Of a stretch of 5,982 nucleotides of DNA, positions 1-5,217 are shown in pieces. This DNA is from Thermoleophilaceae bacterium (GTDB lineage Bacteria; Actinomycetota; Thermoleophilia; Solirubrobacterales; Thermoleophilaceae), in the NCBI GenBank assembly GCA_013695855.1, contig JACCZR010000268.1:1-5982 (forward strand), written 5' to 3'. The notes under the pieces are model-generated. The model had not been told where the DNA came from. It saw nothing but the letters and a program-made list of their open reading frames with translations, and ran no database searches. Made by a program: the position numbers and the translations under genes. Positions within the stretch are counted from its first letter, which is position 1, and each line of letters begins with the position of its first letter.

Positions 1-200
1 CCGGCGGCGGCGCGTGGGACAACGCCAAGAAGCTGATCGAGGACGGGGAGTACGGCGGCAAGGGCTCCGCCGCGCACGAAGCCTCGATCACCGGTGACAC
101 CGTGGGCGATCCCTACAAGGACACCGCAGGCCCGGCGATCAACCCGATGATCAAGGTGGCCAACATCGTGGCGATCCTGATCATCCCGTTCCTGGTCTGA
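1..200 (+). CDS. hppA: Membrane-bound ion-pumping pyrophosphatase, C-terminal fragment
   Basis: This is the 3' end of a membrane pyrophosphatase (M-PPase), an integral membrane enzyme that couples pyrophosphate hydrolysis to pumping of H+ or Na+. The frame starts at base 3 and gives about 65 residues before TGA at 198-200; the rest lies upstream of the window. The visible part starts with the conserved GGAWDNAKKLIEDG stretch of the substrate-binding region. It continues through HEASITGDTVGDPYKDTAGP, including the DxxxDPYKDTAGP-type motif that helps bind Mg-pyrophosphate, and ends in NPMIKVANIVAILIIPFLV, the last transmembrane helix. That order and the ending directly after the last helix match the family C-terminus. 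The residues that decide K+ dependence and ion choice are not in view. It converges on the small minus-strand frame at 262-441, and I see no convincing terminator between them. Family call is near certain; ion specificity is unknown. Confidence 0.96.
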   Translation, partial: GGGAWDNAKKLIEDGEYGGKGSAAHEASITGDTVGDPYKDTAGPAINPMIKVANIVAILIIPFLV

Positions 201-261
201 GGTCCCGGGCCTGACCCGCCTGTGCTGAACGGCACGGCCGGGCTCGTGGTGGGCGGCGTCG

Positions 262-441
262 CTACTCGCCGGCCGAGGAGCTCGCGGCTGCGAGGCGAGC
301 GGCTTCGTTGGCCCGCAGCTCACGGCGCCGCCTCCGGCGGCGGTACTCGCGAATCGCAAGCGCCACACCGATGACCACCGGGATCACGTACTGCAGGCTC
401 TTGATCGCGATCTCGGCCCAGTCCGGGACTTCGATGTCGAT
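262..441 (-). CDS. Small single-helix membrane protein with basic tail, start codon missing
   Basis: I do not recognise a named family. Read on the minus strand, the frame ends at TAG (264-262) and encodes about 59 residues from an ATC at 441-439. The layout is an acidic N-terminus (IDIEVPDW), one hydrophobic segment at about residues 9-30 (AEIAIKSLQYVIPVVIGVAL), a basic REY plus seven-arginine stretch, then an Ala/Ser-rich tail. This suits a one-pass membrane protein with the basic side in the cytoplasm. Composition and codon use look like a real gene. There is, however, no ATG, GTG or TTG between the upstream in-frame TGA (453-451) and the membrane segment; the first GTG (387-385) would cut the helix in half. 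An AG-rich GGGAGG (449-444) precedes ATC codons at 441 and 435, so the original start may have been mutated. It is either a start-lost relic, a gene with a non-standard start, or a 5'-truncated fragment. Confidence 0.45.
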   Translation of the reverse strand: MDIEVPDWAEIAIKSLQYVIPVVIGVALAIREYRRRRRRRELRANEAARLAAASSSAGE

Positions 442-820
442 ACCCTCCCGTCAGGACAGCACTACGAGTGGGAGGAGCAGTTCGCGTTCAGCGACCTGCT
501 CGACGGGCCCTAGGAGCCGCTCGGCGAAGCCCTGTCGGCTCTGGCGAATCCCGTGCGCCTGGTTCGCTTACGCGCGCTGATCGAAGGCGCGCGGACGGTC
601 GGCGAGCTTCACGACAGGGCCTCGCTGGGCACCAGTGGCCAGCTCTACATCGGGGTCGACCTCAGGCCCTCGTCGGCACCGATCGTGGATCGCCTCAAGC
701 GGGCCTGCTCGAAGGGCACCCTGCGCGACAAGGCCATATCGCCCATCTCCGGCCGCTTGGGTCGTCCGCTGCGCGCTGCGAAGGGGTGGATTCGCGGGCA
801 GAGCCCGCGCGGGTCGTGGA
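421..820 (+). pseudogene. Decayed winged-helix (ArsR-like) transcriptional regulator
   Basis: In frame 1 (codons at 451, 454 and so on) the sequence reads as the N-terminal part of a winged helix-turn-helix regulator: HYEWEEQFAFSDLLDGP, a TAG stop at 511-513, then EPLGEALSALANPVRLVRLR, LIEGARTVGELHDRASLGTS and GQLY. ALANPVRL is the usual first helix of ArsR-type DNA-binding domains, and TVGELHDRASLGTSGQLY fits the helix-turn-helix. Frame 1 then runs through about 30 residues with no clear homology (roughly 649-743). A wing-like AAKGWIRGQSPRGSW follows at about 775-819, just before the toxin stop codon. No start codon precedes HYEWEEQ, since the frame upstream is antisense to the small membrane protein. 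Missing start, in-frame stop and extra internal segment together argue for a pseudogene. The probable ancestral role was DNA-binding repression, with unknown targets. The exact edges are uncertain. Confidence 0.6.
793..809. terminator. Perfect 7-bp hairpin downstream of the toxin gene
   Basis: CGCGGGC (793-799) and GCCCGCG (803-809) form a perfect GC-only 7-bp stem with a 3-base AGA loop. It lies 12 bases beyond the stop codon of the minus-strand toxin gene, where a terminator for the toxin-antitoxin transcript would be expected. There is no T-tract after the stem on either strand, so it is not a classic intrinsic terminator. It may instead act as a weak or Rho-assisted terminator or a 3' stabilising hairpin. 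It also falls within the wing-coding part of the regulator relic, so it could be chance in GC-rich DNA. Confidence 0.35.
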
Positions 821-821
821 C

Positions 822-1214
822 TCAAGTCGGTGCGATAACCGACATCCCGTGCTTGCGCGCGCCTTCGGCCAGTCGGCCGTCATAGGTCATGACGGTGTCG
901 ATGAGCCGAGCGTCGTCGAGACGGAGTGCGGTCACGAGGTGGATCGCGTCCAGCGTGGCGACGGTCGCCGGTCGAATTGTCTCGGCCGCGGCGAGGACGG
1001 CATCGTCGAGCGGGACCAGGGCTACCCCGGTGAGCAGCTGGTCGGCTTGCTCGAGCAGGCCTTCCCGCAGCGCAAGCCGACGCAGCTCAACGCCGAGCAG
1101 GCGGCTTGCGACATGCTGCTCGAACTCGCGGAGAGCTCCAAGGACGGCGACCGAGTCGGGCTCGCCGAGCAGCACCCGCCCGATCGCGCTGGTGTCCACG
1201 TAGACGCCGGCCAA
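822..1214 (-). CDS. vapC: PIN-domain ribonuclease toxin (VapC type)
   Basis: This is a 130-residue PIN-domain protein, the usual VapC toxin length. VapC toxins are Mg2+/Mn2+-dependent RNases that stop growth by cutting tRNA or rRNA unless bound by their antitoxin. The acidic active site is complete: D7 in the N-terminal VYVDTSA strand, E43 in GVELRR, D89 in TLDAIHLVTAL and D112 in VMTYDGRL. All four sit in the normal order and spacing, so the protein looks active. The start is TTG at 1214-1212, which puts the first strand directly at the N-terminus; no ATG or GTG lies closer to the antitoxin. It follows the antitoxin stop by 3 bases on the same strand, so the two are almost certainly co-transcribed and translationally coupled. 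The RNA target cannot be read from the sequence. A regulator relic overlaps or abuts its 3' end. Confidence 0.92.
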   Translation of the reverse strand: MAGVYVDTSAIGRVLLGEPDSVAVLGALREFEQHVASRLLGVELRRLALREGLLEQADQLLTGVALVPLDDAVLAAAETIRPATVATLDAIHLVTALRLDDARLIDTVMTYDGRLAEGARKHGMSVIAPT

Positions 1215-1217
1215 CAG

Positions 1218-1502
1218 TCAGCGGGGCTCGCGGCGACCTTCTGCGAGATATGCGTCCGTTGTGCCCGCCGGGGCACCGGGGGTTTCCAGGCGCGCTGCCA
1301 GGTCCTCTAGCCGGGCGACGGGGACGGTTGCTCCGAAATGCTGCCCGAGCTCGGCGTAGCGGTCGGCGCTCGCCCCGGAGGGAAGGAGCATCGCGACCTC
1401 GCGACCGCGTTCGGTGACCACGAGCCCCTCTCCGGACTTTACGCGCTCCAGATAGCGGCTTAGGTTCTGGCGCAGCTCGCGGACGCCAACGGTCTGAGCC
1501 AT
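1218..1502 (-). CDS. Phd/YefM-family antitoxin
   Basis: This 94-residue protein is the antitoxin partner of the PIN toxin downstream. The N-terminal segment TVGVRELRQNLSRYLERVKS (residues 4-23), followed by GEGLVVTERGREVAMLLP, is the typical Phd/YefM DNA-binding fold. That fold dimerises and represses its own promoter. The rest (about residues 45-94, including ARLEDLAARLETPG) is the acidic, flexible part that usually wraps around and blocks the toxin. I chose the ATG at 1502-1500 because homologues begin just before the VGVRELR strand. A GTG at 1523-1521 would add seven residues (MCYIVTH) with no family match. No Shine-Dalgarno precedes the ATG, but a TACATT hexamer lies 9 bases upstream, suggesting a leaderless or nearly leaderless mRNA. 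The Phd/YefM fold paired with a PIN toxin is a known mix-and-match combination. Confidence 0.9.
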   Translation of the reverse strand: MAQTVGVRELRQNLSRYLERVKSGEGLVVTERGREVAMLLPSGASADRYAELGQHFGATVPVARLEDLAARLETPGAPAGTTDAYLAEGRREPR

Positions 1503-1531
1503 GTGCGTCACAATGTAGCACAAAGGTGCAC
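1501..1531. promoter_or_regulatory. Toxin-antitoxin promoter and likely autoregulatory operator
   Basis: On the minus strand TACATT (1517-1512) matches a TAnnnT -10 box 9 bases before the antitoxin ATG. The same stretch holds repeated half-sites: TGTGC (1502-1506) is inverted as GCACA (1518-1522) across 11 bases. GCAC (1518-1521) is inverted again as GTGC (1526-1529) across AAAG. GTGCAC (1526-1531) is itself a palindrome. Nested inverted repeats over the -10 box are what a Phd-type autorepressor would bind. The binding role is inferred from position; no -35 box is clear. Confidence 0.5.
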
Positions 1532-1566
1532 TGATCGGGCACGGGCAGCCGGACGTACCAAAGGGC

Positions 1567-1938
1567 GTGGACTCCTCGAAGACACTCGGGCTCGCCTTCG
1601 CCGCGGTGCGCGGCCTGTTCGGAGTCGGATTGGCCGTGGCTCCGGGCCGGCTGGCCTCGGGCTGGATTCCCGACGACGCCGGGCGCGATCAGACTCAGAT
1701 AGTGCTGCGCGGTCTCGGCGCGCGTGACATCGCGCTGGCGGGCGGCACCGTCGCCGCCGTGCTGAGCGACGACGACAGCCGGCCCTGGCTGATCAGCGCC
1801 ATGGCCTGCGACACCGCCGACATCGTCGCCGCCTTTGTCGCGGGCGACTCCCTGCCCTCCCGTGCCCGCTGGGGCACCCTCGCACTCGCAGGCGCTGCCG
1901 TGGCCGCGGGGGCGGCCCTGGTGGCCGCGGAGTCGTGA
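1567..1938 (+). CDS. Small multi-helix membrane protein, first gene of the lipid operon
   Basis: This 123-residue protein is of uncertain family; it resembles DUF4267-like small membrane proteins that I associate with Actinobacteria. It has four hydrophobic stretches at about residues 8-27, 52-66, 75-92 and 101-121. The conserved-looking polar features are R15 in the first helix, RGLGARD (about 48-54) before the second, and CDTADIV (about 80-86) in the third. Charged residues inside helices suggest a functional pocket or helix packing, not just an anchor. The start is GTG at 1567, the first usable start after an in-frame TAG at 1516-1518. AAGGG just before it is too close to be a good ribosome site. 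Its TGA (1936-1938) overlaps the flavoprotein GTG as GTGA, so the two are translationally coupled. It may localise the soluble lipid-modifying enzymes to the membrane, but that is inferred only from the operon. Confidence 0.75.
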   Translation: MDSSKTLGLAFAAVRGLFGVGLAVAPGRLASGWIPDDAGRDQTQIVLRGLGARDIALAGGTVAAVLSDDDSRPWLISAMACDTADIVAAFVAGDSLPSRARWGTLALAGAAVAAGAALVAAES

Positions 1939-3185
1939 GGCTCGCCGTCGTGGGGGCCGGGGTCTCCGGCCTCGTCTGCGCCCACCTCCTGCGCGATGGG
2001 CACGACGTCACTGTCTTCGAGGCCAACGACTACCCGGGCGGGCACACGAACACGGTGCGCGTTGACACGGCCGACGAGACCCACTGGGTCGACACCGGCT
2101 TCATCGTCCTCAACGACCGCAACTACCCAAACTTCGAGCGCCTGCTCGAGCGGCTCGGAGTGGCGACCCAGCCCTCGAACATGAGCTTCTCGGTCAGCGA
2201 CCAGGACGGCGGCCTGGAGTACAGCGGCGCCTCGCCGAACGGCCTGTTCGCCGACCGCGGCAACCTCGTGCGCCCGAGTTTCCTGCGGATGGTGCGCGAC
2301 CTCGTGCGCTTCAACCGCCAGGCCCCCGCGCTGGTCGGCCTCAACGGCAGCGGCCCCTCGCTGGGCGCCTACCTGGACGAGGGCGGCTACTCGCGCGAGT
2401 TCATCGACCACCTGATCGTGCCCCAGGCCTCCGCGGTGTGGTCGGCCGACCCCACGCAGATGTGGTCCTTCCCGGCCAGCCTGCTGGCGGAGTTCTTCGC
2501 CAACCACGGGATGTTCGGCCTGACCGGCCGCCCCCTGTGGAGGACGGTGGTTGGCGGCAGTCACCGCTACGTGGAGAAGATCACCGAGCCGCTGGGCGAG
2601 CGACTGAGGCTGAGCACGCCGGTCAGGGGCGTGGAGCGCTTCGAGGACCGCGTGGAGGTGACCCCGTCCGGGGGTGAGCCCGAGGCTTTCGACGAGGTGG
2701 TGCTGGCCACCCACTCCGACCAGGCGTTGGGCATGTTGGCCGACCCCTCGCAGGCCGAGGTTGAGGTGCTCGGAGCCATTCCCTACCAACCCAACGAGGC
2801 CGTGCTGCACACCGACCGCTCTCTGCTGCCCAAGCGCCGCCGCGCCTGGGCCAGCTGGAACTACCACCTGCTCGACGAGCCGGTGGCCCAGACCACGGTC
2901 ACGTACCACATGAACAATCTGCAGTCGCTTCGCTCGGACACCCAGATGTGCGTGACGCTCAACCGCAGCGAGCAGATCGATCCCGACAAGGTGGTCACGA
3001 AGATCCAGTACGCCCACCCGGTCTACACGCGCGAGGGTATGGCGGCGCACGGGCGCTGGGACGAGGTGAGCGGCGTCAACCGCACTCACTACTGCGGTGC
3101 TTGGTGGGGCTACGGCTTCCATGAGGACGGTGTCAACAGCGCGCTGAAGGTGTGCGAGCGCTTCGACCGGAGCCTGGTCACTTGA
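1935..3185 (+). CDS. FAD-dependent amine-oxidase-like oxidoreductase of the DUF1365/CFAS cluster
   Basis: This 416-residue flavoprotein has an N-terminal Rossmann FAD-binding motif: VVGAGVSG (glycines 7, 9 and 12), with E29 at the end of the second strand to hold the ribose, then DYPGGHT (about 32-38). The C-terminus carries GAWWGYGFHEDGVNSALKV (about 388-406), which closes the FAD site in amine-oxidase-fold proteins. Length and motifs match the flavoproteins often annotated as NAD/FAD-binding or amine oxidases that sit beside DUF1365 and CFAS genes. Distant relatives include phytoene desaturases and amine oxidases, so a likely role is oxidation or desaturation of an acyl chain or lipid intermediate; the substrate is unproven. 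There is no signal peptide, so it is cytosolic or peripheral. The start is GTG at 1935 within GTGA, with GGAG at 1929-1932. Its TGA overlaps the next TTG start. Confidence 0.92.
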   Translation: MRLAVVGAGVSGLVCAHLLRDGHDVTVFEANDYPGGHTNTVRVDTADETHWVDTGFIVLNDRNYPNFERLLERLGVATQPSNMSFSVSDQDGGLEYSGASPNGLFADRGNLVRPSFLRMVRDLVRFNRQAPALVGLNGSGPSLGAYLDEGGYSREFIDHLIVPQASAVWSADPTQMWSFPASLLAEFFANHGMFGLTGRPLWRTVVGGSHRYVEKITEPLGERLRLSTPVRGVERFEDRVEVTPSGGEPEAFDEVVLATHSDQALGMLADPSQAEVEVLGAIPYQPNEAVLHTDRSLLPKRRRAWASWNYHLLDEPVAQTTVTYHMNNLQSLRSDTQMCVTLNRSEQIDPDKVVTKIQYAHPVYTREGMAAHGRWDEVSGVNRTHYCGAWWGYGFHEDGVNSALKVCERFDRSLVT

Positions 3186-3928
3186 GCGCCAGCGCGGTCT
3201 ACGAGGGCGTCATCCGCCACCGCCGCTTCACGCCGGCAGAGCACTCGTTCGAGTACCGGACCTTCATGCCCCTGCTCGACCTCGACGAGCTGCCCGAGCT
3301 GTTCGACGGCAATCCGCTGTGGTCGGCCCGGGGACGAGCCGTGGCTCAGTTCAAGCGCGAGGACTACCTGGGGGATCCCGGCACGCCGCTCGACGAGTCG
3401 GTTCGCGAGCTGGTGGCCGAACGCACCGGGCGTCGCCCCGAGGGCTCGGTCCGCGTGCTCGCCGGTGTGCGCACCCTCGGCTACCTGTTCAACCCGGTCA
3501 GCTTCTACTACTGCCTGGACGCCGCGGGCGAGCGCGTCGACGCCGTGGTGGCCGAAGTGACCAACACTCCGTGGGGCGACCAGCACAGCTACGTGCTCGA
3601 CCGCGGTGAGACCGAGGGATCGGTGATGAAGGCGCAGGCCGATAAGCGGCTGCACGTCTCGCCGTTCCACGCCATGGACCAGAGCTACACCTGGAACGTG
3701 ACCGAGCCCGGCGAGCAGCTGCAGGTGCATATCGAGAATCGTCGCGAGGGCGAGCTGCTCTTCGACGCCACGCTCTCCATGAAGCGACGGGAGCTCACGC
3801 CCGCCGCCCTGCGGCGCGTGCTCCTGCGCTACCCCGTGATGCCGCTCGCGGTGTCGGCTCGGATCTACCTCAACGCGCTCAAGCTGCGCCTGAAGGGCGT
3901 GCCCTGGCACGCCAACCCGGCCCGATGA
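3182..3928 (+). CDS. DUF1365 family protein
   Basis: This is a 248-residue member of the DUF1365 family, whose biochemical function is not established. It is nearly always found with the flavoprotein and CFAS-like methyltransferase that flank it here. Family features are VYEGVIRHRRFTP near the start, HSFEYRTFMPLLDLDELP, the core LGYLFNPVSFYYC (NPVSFYYC at about 104-111), EVTNTPWGDQHSYVL, and KRLHVSPFHAMD (about 155-166). It ends in a basic, partly hydrophobic tail that could touch the membrane. I chose TTG at 3182, overlapping the previous TGA as TTGA, because the protein then begins MSASAVYEGVIRH as homologues do. GGAG at 3169-3172 is a good ribosome site 9 bases upstream. A GTG at 3152 would add ten unmatched residues. 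Its TGA overlaps the next ATG as ATGA. A role assisting or binding the lipid substrate is inference only. Confidence 0.9.
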   Translation: MSASAVYEGVIRHRRFTPAEHSFEYRTFMPLLDLDELPELFDGNPLWSARGRAVAQFKREDYLGDPGTPLDESVRELVAERTGRRPEGSVRVLAGVRTLGYLFNPVSFYYCLDAAGERVDAVVAEVTNTPWGDQHSYVLDRGETEGSVMKAQADKRLHVSPFHAMDQSYTWNVTEPGEQLQVHIENRREGELLFDATLSMKRRELTPAALRRVLLRYPVMPLAVSARIYLNALKLRLKGVPWHANPAR

Positions 3929-5217
3929 CCCGGCGAATCGCGCTCAGGCTGCTGGCCCGCCTGAACCACGGGCGCATGGTGATCATCGAGCCCGACGGGC
4001 AGCGCCACGACCTCGGCCCCGCGGACGCTGCGCTGCGGGTGAACATCGAGGTGCGCGACAAGCGCTTCTGGCCGGCCATGCGCCGCGGCGGCCTCGGAGC
4101 CGCCGAGGCCTACGGCGAGGGCTGGTTCGAGTGCGACGAGCTGGTGGCGCTCGTGCAGATCTTCGCCCTGGAGCTGCGCGACGTGGACCACCTGCGCCGG
4201 GCGCTCATCCCCTTCCAGCGCATCGGCCGCCTGGTGCCCCGCAACACCCGCAGGGCCGCCCGCAAGCACATCGCCGCCCACTACGACCTCGGCGACCAGC
4301 TGTTCGAGCTCTTCCTCGACGAGACCATGTCCTATTCGAGCGCCGTGTTCGAGCCGGCCGGGATCAGCCTCGCCGAGGCCCAGCGCGAGAAGATCGACCG
4401 CATCTGCCGCAAGCTCGAGCTGGGCCCCGCTGACCACCTGGTGGAGATCGGCAGCGGCTGGGGCTCGCTTGCAGTGCACGCCGCCGAGCGCTACGGCTGC
4501 CGGGTGACGACCACCACGATCTCCGAGGCTCAGCACGCGGCCACCCTCGCCCGCGTGCGCGAGCACGGGCTCGAAGGCAAGGTGCAGGTGCTCATGGAGG
4601 ACTACCGCGACCTCGAGGGCACCTACAGCAAGCTCGTCTCGGTGGAGATGATGGAGGCCGTGGGCTGGCAGTACTTCGGCGCCTTCTTCGAGAAGTGCTC
4701 CTCGCTGCTCGAGCCCGACGGGCGAATGTGCCTGCAGGCCATCGTGATCGACGACCGCGCCTACGAGCCCGACAAGGCGGCCAAGAGCTTCGCGAACACG
4801 GTGATCTTCCCCGGCGGCTGCCTTCCCTCGCACGCGGTGATCGCCCGCAGCATCGCCAGGCGGACCGACATGCGCATCCTCGACCTCGAGGACCTCTCGC
4901 CCCACTACGCCGAGACGGTCCGCCGCTGGCGCGAGGGCTTCGCGGCCAACGCCGAGCGGGCCGAGGCCCTGGGCTACGACCTGCGTTTCCGGCGCATGTG
5001 GGATCTCTATCTGGCCTGGTGCGAGGGGGGGTTCGTCGAGAGGCGCATCGGAGTGGCGCAGATCCTCACCGCCAAGCCCGCCTACCGAGATCAGCCGTCC
5101 GACGGCGGGCGCTTCGCGCGGCTGAAGCCCTTTGCGGTGAGGGCGTCCAGCACGAAGGCCGGTCCCCGCGAGGCCAGCTTGGCCAGGGCAGTGCGTCCGC
5201 CCGGCCCGACGATGTGA
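3925..5217 (+). CDS. CFAS-superfamily SAM-dependent lipid methyltransferase
   Basis: This 430-residue protein is a SAM-dependent methyltransferase related to cyclopropane fatty acid synthase, which adds a methylene group from SAM across a double bond in phospholipid acyl chains. Visible motifs are HYDLGDQLFELFLDETMSYS (119-138), the SAM-binding VEIGSGWGS (173-181), VSVEMMEAVG (about 239-247), CLQAIVI (269-275), IFPGGCLPS, and DLSPHYAETV with Y328. Aligned by eye to E. coli CFAS, Cys139 becomes S139 and His266 becomes Q271. Glu239 (E244), Ile268 (I273) and Tyr317 (Y328) are kept. This points to the CfaB-like subgroup found with DUF1365, whose chemistry may differ from cyclopropanation. The N-terminal domain (about 1-115) is the shorter substrate-binding part. 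The family normally ends near AKPAYR (about residue 388). The last 42 residues are read from DNA antisense to the SDR gene and look like an accidental extension. Its ATG overlaps the DUF1365 stop (ATGA), with no separate ribosome site. Confidence 0.93.
   Translation: MTRRIALRLLARLNHGRMVIIEPDGQRHDLGPADAALRVNIEVRDKRFWPAMRRGGLGAAEAYGEGWFECDELVALVQIFALELRDVDHLRRALIPFQRIGRLVPRNTRRAARKHIAAHYDLGDQLFELFLDETMSYSSAVFEPAGISLAEAQREKIDRICRKLELGPADHLVEIGSGWGSLAVHAAERYGCRVTTTTISEAQHAATLARVREHGLEGKVQVLMEDYRDLEGTYSKLVSVEMMEAVGWQYFGAFFEKCSSLLEPDGRMCLQAIVIDDRAYEPDKAAKSFANTVIFPGGCLPSHAVIARSIARRTDMRILDLEDLSPHYAETVRRWREGFAANAERAEALGYDLRFRRMWDLYLAWCEGGFVERRIGVAQILTAKPAYRDQPSDGGRFARLKPFAVRASSTKAGPREASLARAVRPPGPTM

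Noticed and set aside
201..261. Possible intrinsic terminator after hppA
   Set aside because: The near-palindrome around CCCGGG (205-209) has no loop, and the GTGC/GCAC pair near 222-235 gives only a short stem with a wobble. There is no T-tract, so it is not strong enough to list.
568..825. Short minus-strand frame opposite the regulator relic
   Set aside because: The sequence is unrecognisable and it lies opposite better-supported coding remains. No ribosome site was seen.
468..1310. 280-codon open frame on the plus strand
   Set aside because: It runs across the regulator relic and antisense to the toxin and antitoxin. No family features are seen beyond fragments that belong to the relic.
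1695..3122. 475-codon open frame on the minus strand
   Set aside because: It lies antisense to the flavoprotein gene, which has clear FAD motifs. The translation is rich in His, Val, Gly and Arg with no recognisable domain, as expected for the complement of GC-rich codons.
3152..3181. Upstream GTG start for the DUF1365 protein
   Set aside because: It would add ten residues that do not resemble the family N-terminus and overlap the flavoprotein by 34 bases. The TTG at 3182 has a better-spaced GGAG and gives the expected start.
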